From the NCBI GenBank assembly GCA_016203535.1, contig JACQMO010000027.1, positions 1 through 34,640 of the forward strand: a DNA stretch of 34,640 bases, given 5' to 3'. The notes beneath the pieces were generated by a model. That model ran no database searches. It worked only from the letters and a program-made list of their open reading frames with translations, and had not been told where the DNA came from. This stretch comes from Candidatus Uhrbacteria bacterium (GTDB lineage: Bacteria; Patescibacteriota; Patescibacteriia; 2-12-FULL-60-25). The position numbers and the translations under genes were made by a program. Shown in pieces: positions 6,028-13,887 of the stretch; the first letter of the stretch is position 1, and each line of letters opens with the position of its first letter.

Positions 6028-6948
6028 TCACCGCACACGACCGTCGCTGCCGAAGAGTTTCATTTTTTTCATCGCGACCTCGCGCATGAGGAGGGTCGCC
6101 GGTTCGAGGAGCTTGCGCGGATCGATGACCTTCGGGAGATCATCCACCGCCTCGCGGACGCCGGCCGTAAACGCCAATCTCAAATCCGTATCGATGTTGA
6201 TTTTCGCGACACCGTTCCGGATGGCGGCGCGGATGTCCGCATCGAGCACGCCGCGGGCTTCGCCGAGTTTGGCGCCATGAGACTCGGCGATTTTTTTCAC
6301 GTCTTCCCGGACGCCGGACGCGCCGTGGAGCACGAGCGGAAGCTTCACGAGACCCGCGATCCGTTTCAGCCGGGCGATGTCGAGATGGGTCTTTCCTTTG
6401 AACTTGAACGCGCCGTGCGACGTGCCGATGGCGATCGCGAGCGAATCGCAACCCGTTTTCTCCGCGAACCGGGCGGCTTCGTCCGGGTTGGTGAGCTTGG
6501 CGTCCTTCTCCTCGACGCTCACGAAATCCTCGATGCCGGCGAGCGCGCCGATCTCCGCTTCAACGGAAACGCCTTTCGCATGGGCGAGCCGGACGACGGT
6601 CTTCGTGATCGCGACGTTTTTCCGATACGGGAGCGCCGATCCGTCCATCATGACCGAGCTGTACCCGTGCGCGAGCGCCATCTTCACGTACCGGAGTTCC
6701 TTGCCGTGGTCCAGATGCATGACGACCGGGATCTTTCCGGCCGCCGCGACGCGGATCATGGCCGAAAGATACTCGATGCCGGCATAGTCGATTGCGCCCT
6801 CCGAGGTTTGCAGGATCACGGGCGACCGCATCTTCTCGGCCGCGGACATGACCGCCTTGAGGACTTCCAGATTGTTCACGTTGAACGCGGGGACGGCGTA
6901 GTTTTTTGCGCGCGCTGGGATGAGCAGTTTTTTTGCGGGGACGAGCAT
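6028..6948 (-). CDS. fba: Class II fructose-1,6-bisphosphate aldolase
   Basis: 306 aa, the normal size for class II aldolases, which cleave fructose-1,6-bisphosphate to DHAP and glyceraldehyde-3-phosphate using zinc. Visible hallmarks are YAVPAFNVNN (17-26), the catalytic Asp and zinc His in HLDHG (D80, H81), VEAEIG (130-135), zinc His H178 in GTSHGA, H208 in LHGASG, and a C-terminal phosphate-binding NIDTDLR. It follows the PfkB kinase after 9 nt and is the last gene of the sugar operon. No terminator is visible after it; the paralog C promoter follows at once. A tagatose-bisphosphate aldolase role is possible within this family but less likely given the context. Confidence 0.93.
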   Translation of the reverse strand: MLVPAKKLLIPARAKNYAVPAFNVNNLEVLKAVMSAAEKMRSPVILQTSEGAIDYAGIEYLSAMIRVAAAGKIPVVMHLDHGKELRYVKMALAHGYSSVMMDGSALPYRKNVAITKTVVRLAHAKGVSVEAEIGALAGIEDFVSVEEKDAKLTNPDEAARFAEKTGCDSLAIAIGTSHGAFKFKGKTHLDIARLKRIAGLVKLPLVLHGASGVREDVKKIAESHGAKLGEARGVLDADIRAAIRNGVAKINIDTDLRLAFTAGVREAVDDLPKVIDPRKLLEPATLLMREVAMKKMKLFGSDGRVR

Positions 6949-6957
6949 ACGGCAGGG

Positions 6958-7962
6958 TTATGAGGACATCGGATGACGCGGATGCTGGAGCATCTGGGCC
7001 TTGATCCGGGAGAATTTTTTCAGGACCTTGCGCATTTCGTTCACCGTCAGCAGACCTTTTTGCGGGCCGATACGTTGGATGACGCTCCAGCCGTTCGCCG
7101 TGCCCCATCGGAGCGCTTCATGCACATTTTTTCCCAGAAGGATGGCAGCCGTCATGCCGATCGCGAAACTGTCGCCGGCGCCCGTTTTTTCCACCGGTTG
7201 GGCCGGGAAAACGGGGATGCGGCAGTGGCTTGTTCCGTTGTAGCACTCCGCGCCGTTTGCGCCGTCCGTGACAACCACCGTTTTCGCGCCGATGGAGAGG
7301 AACCGTTCCATCATGGCGAGCGTGGTCCGGTCGCCGTCCGGGAGCAGGTGGTGCGCCTCGTCCTTGTTCAGGATGAAGAGATCGCTCCGCATGATGAGCC
7401 CCCGGATGTGCTTCAGCCCGCCCAGGACATGTGTCGTCCCCGGCTGGAACACGAAAAACGTTTTCGGATGAGCCGTCAGGTGTTTCAGCACCGCGCGGTC
7501 GAACGTCGCGTGATGGTTTCCCATGGCGGTGTAGTAGATGCACCGCGCGGTCGCGAGACGCGGAAGGTTGTATGAACGCGGTTGGAAATAGACGAACTGC
7601 GTTCGCTCGGTTTTGTAGTTCAAAATCGTGGCCTCGCTTGTCGGATGGAGTTTGTCGGTGAGGAGATAGCGGCAATCCACGCGGTCCTTCTGGAGCGCTT
7701 CGCGGGAGTGGCGTCCGGCATGGTCGTCGCCGACCCAGCTCACGAGGGCGGATTTCAATCCCAGGCGCGAGGCGCCGACCGCGGCGTTCGATGCGTTGCC
7801 GGCCGCCGGAACCTTGACGACGTGTTTCACCGGAATTTTTTCCGCGTACTCGAAGCAGAGGAGGTTCCGTTCGGTATCCAGGTGCGAGCTCCCGTTGGCC
7901 TCATCCAGCTGATAGAACACGTCGCGAAGCGATTCGCCGATCGAAATGATGTCGTAGGTCAT
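6958..7962 (-). CDS. PfkB family carbohydrate kinase in the transketolase/aldolase operon
   Basis: 334 aa. It starts MTYDIISIGESLRDVF and has the sugar-binding block PAAGNASNAAVGASRLG and the C-terminal signature KTGAGDSFAIG (catalytic Asp in GAGD, 261-264). It overlaps the coiled-coil gene upstream by 4 nt (ATGA) and lies 9 nt before the aldolase gene. Because classical ATP phosphofructokinase is often missing in Patescibacteria (general knowledge), a kinase beside aldolase could supply fructose-1,6-bisphosphate. That is only inference; ribokinase or adenosine kinase activity would fit the fold equally well. Confidence 0.88.
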   Translation of the reverse strand: MTYDIISIGESLRDVFYQLDEANGSSHLDTERNLLCFEYAEKIPVKHVVKVPAAGNASNAAVGASRLGLKSALVSWVGDDHAGRHSREALQKDRVDCRYLLTDKLHPTSEATILNYKTERTQFVYFQPRSYNLPRLATARCIYYTAMGNHHATFDRAVLKHLTAHPKTFFVFQPGTTHVLGGLKHIRGLIMRSDLFILNKDEAHHLLPDGDRTTLAMMERFLSIGAKTVVVTDGANGAECYNGTSHCRIPVFPAQPVEKTGAGDSFAIGMTAAILLGKNVHEALRWGTANGWSVIQRIGPQKGLLTVNEMRKVLKKFSRIKAQMLQHPRHPMSS

Positions 7963-8555
7963 AGGGCGAGCCGCTCCATGAGCGACGTAATAGACTGGAG
8001 CCGCCGTTGGGCCGACAGATACCCTTGCTCAAATCGCGGATCGGTCTGTTTTTTCTCGTACAGCGTCCGGAGCTGTTCCGCGGCCTGGCTTTGGATTTCG
8101 CGCAGCGCAGCGCGCGACTCCGGAGGGATGGGGCGTCCGTGTTCGAATGCCTGAAACGCCTGCTCCAGGCCGCGCTTCAAACCGAGTTGGCGGAGCATCG
8201 CATCCTCCTGCGCTTCGATGGCTTTTGGATCGAACTGACGAGGCTGGTACCCTTCGTACATGGTTTGCGCTCCGGGTGTGCGTTGCATGAGGCGAAGCTG
8301 CGTTTCAGACGCCTGGAGCGCCCGTCCGACATCCGAAAGTTCCTCCTGCAGGGATCCGGAGACCTCCTTTTTTGCAATCTCTTCCGGCGACGGCGCCGCC
8401 GCTTCCGACGCTTCACGCATTTGTTTCCGTCGGGCTTCGACGTCGATTCCGGCCTCTTCGAGTTTCCGCTGCATCGCCGCAACCTCTTCGGGTGAAAAAA
8501 ACTGAACGTGCTGTCTCCGCGCTTCGGGTTGTTGGGGTTGTTCAGATGGGCTCAT
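7959..8555 (-). CDS. Coiled-coil protein of unknown function in the sugar operon
   Basis: 198 aa, unrecognised. It is rich in E, Q, R and A, with long predicted helices (residues 20-50, 60-95, 115-180) typical of coiled coil, and a polar, Gln-rich N-terminus containing SPEEVAAMQRKLEEAG. There is no signal peptide, membrane segment or cysteine. It starts 4 nt after the transketolase C-half stop and overlaps the PfkB start by 4 nt, so it is co-translated with sugar enzymes. It could be a scaffold or a lineage-specific protein; no catalytic motif can be seen. Confidence 0.8.
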   Translation of the reverse strand: MSPSEQPQQPEARRQHVQFFSPEEVAAMQRKLEEAGIDVEARRKQMREASEAAAPSPEEIAKKEVSGSLQEELSDVGRALQASETQLRLMQRTPGAQTMYEGYQPRQFDPKAIEAQEDAMLRQLGLKRGLEQAFQAFEHGRPIPPESRAALREIQSQAAEQLRTLYEKKQTDPRFEQGYLSAQRRLQSITSLMERLAL

Positions 8556-8559
8556 AGCA

Positions 8560-9582
8560 TCATTTTCGTTTCAGGGAGGTGAGAATGGCGTTGGTGATCG
8601 AGTTGACGCCCATGCCGAAATGCTCCACCAGTTCGTTCGGGTCGCCGGACTCTCCGAAGACGTTCGGGACGCCGACGAATTCGATCGGGGTCGGAAGCTT
8701 TTTTGCCAGGAGTTCCGCCACCGCGCCGCCGAGCCCGCCCGTAATCTGGTGTTCCTCGACCGTCACGACCGCGCGGCATTTCCGCGCGGCGGCGAGGACG
8801 GCTTTTTCGTCCAGCGGTTTGATGGTGTGAGAATTGAGCACGAGGACGTCGATATTTTTTTTCGCCAATTCCTCCGCGGCCTGGAGCGCTCTGTAGACGA
8901 GCGGACCGCAGGCGATCACCGCGACGTCCGAGCCGTTCCGGAACACCTCGGCCTTCCCGATCTTGAACGGCGTCCGTTTCGTCGTAAAGACCGGCGTTTT
9001 TTCCCGCGCGAATCGGACGTAACAGGGGCCGACTTTCTTGGAGATCGCAACCGTCGCCTTTCGTGCTTCGATCGCGTCGCACGGCGCGATGATTGTGATG
9101 TTCGGGATCGGACGCATGATCGCGATATCCTCGATCGCCTGGTGCGTGGCGCCGTCGGGCCCGACCGATACCCCCGCATGGCTCCCGATGATCTTCACGT
9201 TCACGTCGTTCAGGCAGATGTTCGTCCGCACCTGCTCCCATGCGCGTCCCGGGCAGAACATGGCGTAGGACGTGATGAACGGGATCTTTCCGGCGAGCGC
9301 CATGCCGGCGCCGAGCGCCGCGAGGAGCTGTTCGTGGACGCCCATCTGTACGAACCGGTCGGGAAAGAGTTTTTTGAATTCAAGGTTGCGCGTCGATTCC
9401 GTGAGGTCCGCGCAGAGCACGAGGATGTTCGGGTTTTTCTTCGCCGCTTCCACCACGCCGAGGCCGTATCCGTCGCGCGTGGGTTTTTGCGGGACGTCCG
9501 TTCCGAATAATTTCGGCGCAAGATACGCGTTCGCCTTCCGGACAGCGGTTCGAGCGGGGGATGTGAATGGATTACGCGGCAT
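8560..9582 (-). CDS. Transketolase, C-terminal subunit (pyrimidine-binding and C-terminal domains)
   Basis: 340 aa covering the second half of transketolase. The catalytic glutamate that activates thiamine diphosphate is in GVHEQLLAALGAGMAL (E84). Next come FITSYAMFCPGRAWEQVR, the substrate/phosphate region GSHAGVSVGPDGATHQ, and a C-terminal domain with VTVEEHQITGGLG. Together with the N-terminal subunit encoded just upstream (11-nt overlap) it should form the active enzyme moving two-carbon units between pentose, tetrose and hexose phosphates. Split transketolases are common in archaea, Firmicutes and Patescibacteria. DXS is excluded because its long N-terminal arrangement is missing and the partner is transketolase-like. 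Confidence 0.92.
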   Translation of the reverse strand: MPRNPFTSPARTAVRKANAYLAPKLFGTDVPQKPTRDGYGLGVVEAAKKNPNILVLCADLTESTRNLEFKKLFPDRFVQMGVHEQLLAALGAGMALAGKIPFITSYAMFCPGRAWEQVRTNICLNDVNVKIIGSHAGVSVGPDGATHQAIEDIAIMRPIPNITIIAPCDAIEARKATVAISKKVGPCYVRFAREKTPVFTTKRTPFKIGKAEVFRNGSDVAVIACGPLVYRALQAAEELAKKNIDVLVLNSHTIKPLDEKAVLAAARKCRAVVTVEEHQITGGLGGAVAELLAKKLPTPIEFVGVPNVFGESGDPNELVEHFGMGVNSITNAILTSLKRK

Positions 9583-10435
9583 GTTCTTTGGTGAGACGTT
9601 TTTCGATCCCCTTCAGTTCGGCGAGCGCCTGTTCGGCTTCGCCGGACTTGAACGGCTGGGAGTGCCAGAGATAGTTGTTCTCCATATACGACACGCCCCG
9701 GCCGGGGACGGTGTGCGCGATAATGCAGATCGGCCGTTGGTGGATTTTTTTCGCCTCCTCAAGGGCGCGCGCCACGTCCAGGATGTCGTTTCCGTTACAC
9801 TCGATCACATGCCAGTTGAACGCCTCGTATTTCGCGCGGAGGGGTTCGAGCGGCATGATGTCCTCCGTGTTCCCGTCGATCTGGATGTTGTTCCGGTCCA
9901 CGACCGCGATCAGGTTGTCCAGGCGGTTTTTCCCGGCAAAGAGGACCGCTTCCCAATGCACCCCGGCTTCGTGTTCGCCGTCGGAGGTGAGGCAGAACGT
10001 GCGCCAGTTTTTTTTATCCATCTTTGCCACATACGCGAGTCCGGCGGCTTGCGCGAGTCCGGATCCGAGCGGGCCAGATGTCGTTTCGCTTCCTGGAAGA
10101 CGCAGGCGTTCCGGGTGTCCCTGGAGCCGGCTCCCGAGCTTGCGGAGCGTGAGGAGTTCCTTCACCGGGAAGTATCCGGCTTCGGCCATGGCCGCGTATC
10201 GGATGGGGCAGATGTGGCCATTCGAGAGAATCAGCCGGTCGCGGTCCGGCCACTCCGGATCTTTCGGGCGATGTCGGAGCTCATGGAAGTATAGGACCGT
10301 GAAGACGTCGGCCATCCCGAGCGATCCGCCCTGATGGCCGCTTTTCGCCGCCGCGACGGACGTGATCACGTGCTGGCGGAGCTTGTTCGCGATGAGCTCG
10401 AGTTGCTTGATTTTTTTTTCGTGCAAATGAGGCAT
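9572..10435 (-). CDS. Transketolase, N-terminal subunit (thiamine diphosphate-binding)
   Basis: 287 aa. Contains KSGHQGGSLGMADVF (H34), LSNGHICPIRYAAM (H74), SGPLGSGLAQAAGLA, and the ThDP/Mg motif SDGE followed about 28 residues later by NN (151-154 and 182-183). It forms the PP domain of transketolase and needs the C-terminal subunit, whose ATG lies 11 nt inside this gene. It starts 5 nt after the DUF4349 stop, so the operon reads through from there. Confidence 0.92.
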   Translation of the reverse strand: MPHLHEKKIKQLELIANKLRQHVITSVAAAKSGHQGGSLGMADVFTVLYFHELRHRPKDPEWPDRDRLILSNGHICPIRYAAMAEAGYFPVKELLTLRKLGSRLQGHPERLRLPGSETTSGPLGSGLAQAAGLAYVAKMDKKNWRTFCLTSDGEHEAGVHWEAVLFAGKNRLDNLIAVVDRNNIQIDGNTEDIMPLEPLRAKYEAFNWHVIECNGNDILDVARALEEAKKIHQRPICIIAHTVPGRGVSYMENNYLWHSQPFKSGEAEQALAELKGIEKRLTKEHAA

Positions 10436-10440
10436 GCGGT

Positions 10441-11415
10441 CTATTTTTTAAATCGTCGCAGAATGAGTTTCACGAGTTTCCAGCCGAGCCAGACGAGGAG
10501 AGCGACGAGCGCCGCGATGGGGAGGAGGAGGCCGACGAGCGCGATCACGAACCGGATGAGGAAGTCCACGAGCCCCTGCAGCGCGATCACGAGTTCGCGC
10601 GTCGCCTGGCGGAGCACCTCGAGCGGCTTCCACGTCCGTTCCGGGAATTCCACGCGCGTTTCTTCGGTGAGGGAAATCGAGATCGTCGCAAGGTCGGTCA
10701 AATTCTCGAGGTACCGTTTGCGCGCATCGAGCCGCTCGATCTCCCCGCGGGTCTGGTTCAGTTGCTGGGTGACGGCGAGGATTTCTTCGATGCTTCCCGT
10801 GCGTTTCAGGAGGTCGAGATAGGACGCTTCGGCGGCGCGCGCGTTGCGGATGTCCGCCTCGAGATCGACGTATTCCGCGGTGACGTCCTGTCCGCGGACC
10901 GAGGCGTTCAGAACGACCACGGCGAGCGCCTTGAGTTCCTTCATCGTGTCTTCGAACGCGGAGGCCGGAACACGGACGGTCACCCAGGCCGTTCGGGGGC
11001 CGGCGCCCGGATCGCTGATGGACGACGATTCCACGTAGCCGTTCCGCGCGGTCGCGATCCGTTGGACCTCCTCGAGGCTCGTTGCCGCGTCCGCGACGCG
11101 GAGGGAGAGTTCCCCGTTCCGGATGATCCGTTGCAGCGGCGAGCTCGGCTGGGGCGCGGCGGTTCCGGCTGGCGCGAAGGCCTTCATGTCCGCCACCGCG
11201 GTTTCCCGGGCCATGGGCGGCTCCCCGACAAATGAGGGCGCGCCGATCCCCAAGGAAATCATGCCTTCTTCCGGAGCAAGGAGCGGGCGTCGAGGCGCCG
11301 TTCGGAACACTGTGCTCCACGCGGACCAGACGACGTAGAGGGTGAGCGCGACGGCTCCTACGTAGATGGACCACGAAAGGAAGCTCGGACGTTTTGGCGA
11401 TGAGAGGGGAGGCAT
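10441..11415 (-). CDS. DUF4349-like membrane protein
   Basis: 324 aa. An N-terminal membrane anchor lies at about residues 14-36. A periplasmic/extracytoplasmic segment follows (IIRNGELSLRVADAATSLEEV, VTVRVPASAFEDTMKEL, EYVDLEADIRNARAAEASYLDLLKR, then a coiled coil through TQQLNQTRGEIERLDARKRYL). A second hydrophobic helix pair sits at about 285-315 and a basic tail ends the protein. This order matches DUF4349 proteins, whose function is not established. It is the first gene of the sugar operon by spacing (5 nt to transketolase N), although a functional link is not evident. The -10 box TACACT lies 10 nt before the ATG and no SD is visible. Confidence 0.8.
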   Translation of the reverse strand: MPPLSSPKRPSFLSWSIYVGAVALTLYVVWSAWSTVFRTAPRRPLLAPEEGMISLGIGAPSFVGEPPMARETAVADMKAFAPAGTAAPQPSSPLQRIIRNGELSLRVADAATSLEEVQRIATARNGYVESSSISDPGAGPRTAWVTVRVPASAFEDTMKELKALAVVVLNASVRGQDVTAEYVDLEADIRNARAAEASYLDLLKRTGSIEEILAVTQQLNQTRGEIERLDARKRYLENLTDLATISISLTEETRVEFPERTWKPLEVLRQATRELVIALQGLVDFLIRFVIALVGLLLPIAALVALLVWLGWKLVKLILRRFKK

Positions 11416-11425
11416 AGATGGGGGA

Positions 11426-11431
11426 AGTGTA
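11426..11431 (-). promoter_or_regulatory. Extended -10 (TGCTACACT) of the DUF4349/transketolase operon
   Basis: TACACT preceded by TGC on the minus strand, 10 nt from the ATG with no SD between. This suggests an almost leaderless mRNA. Confidence 0.5.
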
Positions 11432-11447
11432 GCACCGTGAACCGGAT

Positions 11448-11478
11448 AAAAAAACCGCTCCGATGACCATCGGAGCGG
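11448..11478 (-). terminator. Intrinsic terminator of the cupredoxin gene
   Basis: On the minus strand a 10-bp stem CCGCTCCGAT/ATCGGAGCGG with a 4-nt loop is followed by seven T. It separates the secreted-protein genes from the DUF4349 operon. Confidence 0.9.
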
Positions 11479-11505
11479 CGTTTCGATTCTTTGGGAGGCG
11501 TCCGA

Positions 11506-12303
11506 TCAATTCACGACGTTGATGGTGCCCTGCATCACCGGATGGATGCCGCACGCATAGTCGAACGATCCCGTCGCGCTGAACGTCCGCGTGTATGACT
11601 GTCCGGGTTGCAGCGTGCCGGAATCGAACGCGCTTCCCGTGACCGTGTGGGGGACGATGTCCCGGTTCGTCCAGGTGACGGTCTTGCCTTTTTTGACGGT
11701 CGTCGATGTCGGCACGAACCCGTTCGAGACGCTGCCGATCGTGATCGTCACCAGGGTCTCGTCGAACTGCTTGTCCGTCGCGATGTTCGGGGTGAGCGTC
11801 ATGACATTCGCGGCATTGTAATCGGCCGACGTTTCAAGCGCCGTGCCCACCTTGTAGTTCACGAAGAACGCGTCCGGCACGTCTTCAATCTTTTGTTTCC
11901 AGTTGAGCCCGAAGAGCGTCTCCGCGAGCTGTTCCGTCTTGACCCAGCGGAGCACGCCGCCCTGGTCCACCGCGTACACTTTCGGATCCGTCGTGATCTT
12001 CACCATCTTCACGCCCGGGCGGTATGTCACGTTCGAGGTGCCGAGCGGGATCGCGCCGAGCAAATTATCCGGGATCATTTTGACGCCAGAAAAGTCGGCA
12101 TACCAGGTGAAATACGTCTTTTCGTTGGGGAAGACGTACCGGCGGCCGTCCGGGGAGTAATAATAGACCGTGTTCACGGTTTCGCCGCGAATGAGGTCTC
12201 CGGTCGAAAAGGCGCTCGTCGTCGCGGCATGGCCGGCGAACGGGAGCGCGAGTGAAGCGGCGCCGAGAAGAGCGGCGCCGGCACGCAGGAGTTTTTTGCG
12301 CAT
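11506..12303 (-). CDS. Secreted protein: shared surface domain plus blue-copper cupredoxin domain
   Basis: 265 aa. The N-terminus MRKKLLRAGAALLGAASLAL followed by GHAA is a clear signal peptide. Residues ~30-165 are a domain found four times in this window (VYYYSPDGRRYVFPNEKTYF, YRPGVKMVKITTDPKVYAVD, LRWVKTEQLAETLFG, DAFFVNYKVG). Residues ~180-265 are a plastocyanin-like domain with type 1 copper ligand candidates H219 (VPHTV), C251, H254 and M257 (CGIHPVM). It is likely exported, binding copper at the cell surface; electron transfer or copper handling are both possible. A promoter lies upstream and an intrinsic terminator downstream. No SD precedes the ATG. Confidence 0.87.
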   Translation of the reverse strand: MRKKLLRAGAALLGAASLALPFAGHAATTSAFSTGDLIRGETVNTVYYYSPDGRRYVFPNEKTYFTWYADFSGVKMIPDNLLGAIPLGTSNVTYRPGVKMVKITTDPKVYAVDQGGVLRWVKTEQLAETLFGLNWKQKIEDVPDAFFVNYKVGTALETSADYNAANVMTLTPNIATDKQFDETLVTITIGSVSNGFVPTSTTVKKGKTVTWTNRDIVPHTVTGSAFDSGTLQPGQSYTRTFSATGSFDYACGIHPVMQGTINVVN

Positions 12304-12338
12304 AGGGAAGAGTGAGGAATGAATGAGGTGATGGGAAA

Positions 12339-12367
12339 AGTGTGCGCGGATCGGGCGATCGCGTCAA
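12339..12367 (-). promoter_or_regulatory. Promoter of the cupredoxin gene
   Basis: -35 TTGACG (12367-12362), 17-nt spacer, -10 CACACT (12344-12339). The leader is about 30 nt, pyrimidine-rich and without an SD. Confidence 0.6.
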
Positions 12368-12383
12368 CCGCCGAACAAGCGCG

Positions 12384-13790
12384 TCAGTAGGCGGAGGTAA
12401 CCGTGACTACCGTGTCGTCGTTCGTCGCCGAAAGTCCGAGGGTGTCCGTCGCCCGGCCGTTGAAGTGCAGGGCGCCGACCGATGGCCAGGGGCCGGTCAC
12501 CATGCTGCACGGCGATGCTCCCTGGCAGGTTTTGATGACCGCGCCGTCCTTCAGGATGTCAATCATCGTGATCCCGTCGTCGTCGCTCGCCATTACCGTC
12601 ACATCCACCGTCTCGCCCGTGTAGATGGAGGATTTGCCCACCGCGACCGTGACGAAGGGCGTGTCGTTCGTGCCGACCGTGATCGTCTTGTGCGGGGTTT
12701 GGTAGGTGCGGCCGATGGTATCGGTGACGAGCCCGTAAAAATCGTAGACCGTTCCGACGGCGCCCGTAAGCGGATCGCTCCAGCGGCATTGGCGGATCCC
12801 GGAGGCGCACGCTTTCACCGAGACGCTGTCGCGGTAGATGTCCGTCCGGAGCACGGCGACGGAAGCGTCCGCGTCGACGATTGCGCTTCCCACCTGTCCC
12901 TGGCGGATGATGGGCCGTTCGATGGTGAGTCTGGCGAGCGCGCTGGCGCTCGTATCGAGCGGGACGGTGATGAGTTTTTCGAACGTGTCGGTATTCACGG
13001 CGATCGCTTTCGCGCGCGCTTCATAGGACGACTTGGTTCCGGAAATCGGCACCGTGGCTTCCCCCGTGCAGGTCGTCGAATTGCAGGTTTGGATGAGGCT
13101 GCCGTCGAAATACAGTTCGATTTTCGCGATGCCGCTCGTGCTCGATGCCGACGCGGTCAGTGTTTCGACGTCGCCTGCGCGGACCATGGCTTTTGAGACG
13201 GAGAATTGGATCCCGCCGGTGCTCGTTGGGGCGGGCGTCGGAGTCGGTACAGGCGCCGGTGCGGGCGCCGGTGCGGTGAGCGTCGCCTGGATCGTCGGCG
13301 CGGCATCGCGGAGCGCCGTCCGGTCGTAGTCGCCCGCGGAAGAAACTTCCGCGCCGAGCATATAATTGATGAAGAACGGGTCCGGGATGTCATCCACCTG
13401 CGTGGCCCAGTCGGCGCCGTACAGTTCCTTCGCGACTTGTTCCGTCTTGATCCAGCGAAGCTGATTGCCCGGGCCGATGGCGTAGACCTTGGGATCGGTC
13501 GTGATCTTCACGAGTTTCACGCCGGGTCGGTACGTCGCGTTTCCGCCGATCATGAGCGCGCCGAGTTCGGCGTCCGTGACCGTTTTGACCGAGGAAAAAT
13601 CCGCGTACCAGGTGAGGTACGTTTTTTCGGTCGGGAACACGTATCGTTTTCCGTTTTCCGCGTAATAGTACACGCTCGGGCCGGACGCCTTCACAAGATC
13701 GCCGGGCGTGAGCGTCGCGGCAGAGGAGGTCGCCGCGGCGAGGAGGCCGAGAAGGGACAGGGCGGAGAGGAGAAATGGGCGAAGAGGCAT
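12384..13790 (-). CDS. Secreted protein: shared surface domain plus three cysteine-paired Ig-like repeats
   Basis: 468 aa from ATG 13790, the start that places a proper signal peptide (MPLRPFLLSALSLLGLLAAA) at the N-terminus; the frame is open to 13856. Residues ~25-145 are the shared surface domain (VYYYAENGKRYVFPTEKTYL, YRPGVKLVKITTDPKVYAI). A Pro/Ala/Thr linker follows (about 175-195). Then come three Ig-like repeats of about 90 residues, each with a short Cys pair after a D-G/S turn: LIQTCNSTTCTGE, VKACASGIRQCRW, VIKTCQGASPCSM. The cysteines probably form local disulfides outside the cell. Function is unknown; a surface adhesin or structural role is the simplest reading. Confidence 0.85.
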   Translation of the reverse strand: MPLRPFLLSALSLLGLLAAATSSAATLTPGDLVKASGPSVYYYAENGKRYVFPTEKTYLTWYADFSSVKTVTDAELGALMIGGNATYRPGVKLVKITTDPKVYAIGPGNQLRWIKTEQVAKELYGADWATQVDDIPDPFFINYMLGAEVSSAGDYDRTALRDAAPTIQATLTAPAPAPAPVPTPTPAPTSTGGIQFSVSKAMVRAGDVETLTASASSTSGIAKIELYFDGSLIQTCNSTTCTGEATVPISGTKSSYEARAKAIAVNTDTFEKLITVPLDTSASALARLTIERPIIRQGQVGSAIVDADASVAVLRTDIYRDSVSVKACASGIRQCRWSDPLTGAVGTVYDFYGLVTDTIGRTYQTPHKTITVGTNDTPFVTVAVGKSSIYTGETVDVTVMASDDDGITMIDILKDGAVIKTCQGASPCSMVTGPWPSVGALHFNGRATDTLGLSATNDDTVVTVTSAY

Positions 13791-13799
13791 AAATGGAAA

Positions 13800-13825
13800 T
13801 AGTCCCTGAACAGGTCGAGGGGCTA
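13800..13825. repeat. Short palindromic intergenic repeat (TAGTCCCT / AGGGGCTA)
   Basis: TAGTCCCT and AGGGGCTA flank a 10-nt centre and can pair (one G-U). The sequence resembles the CCCTTCGACAGGCTCAGGG-type palindromes scattered between genes in many bacterial genomes. It sits just upstream of the secreted-protein ATG. Confidence 0.45.
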
Positions 13826-13887
13826 CCTTGAACAAGGGTTGCTCATACGATACCAAAAAAACGCGTTGATGTCGTCTGGTTCAGTGT

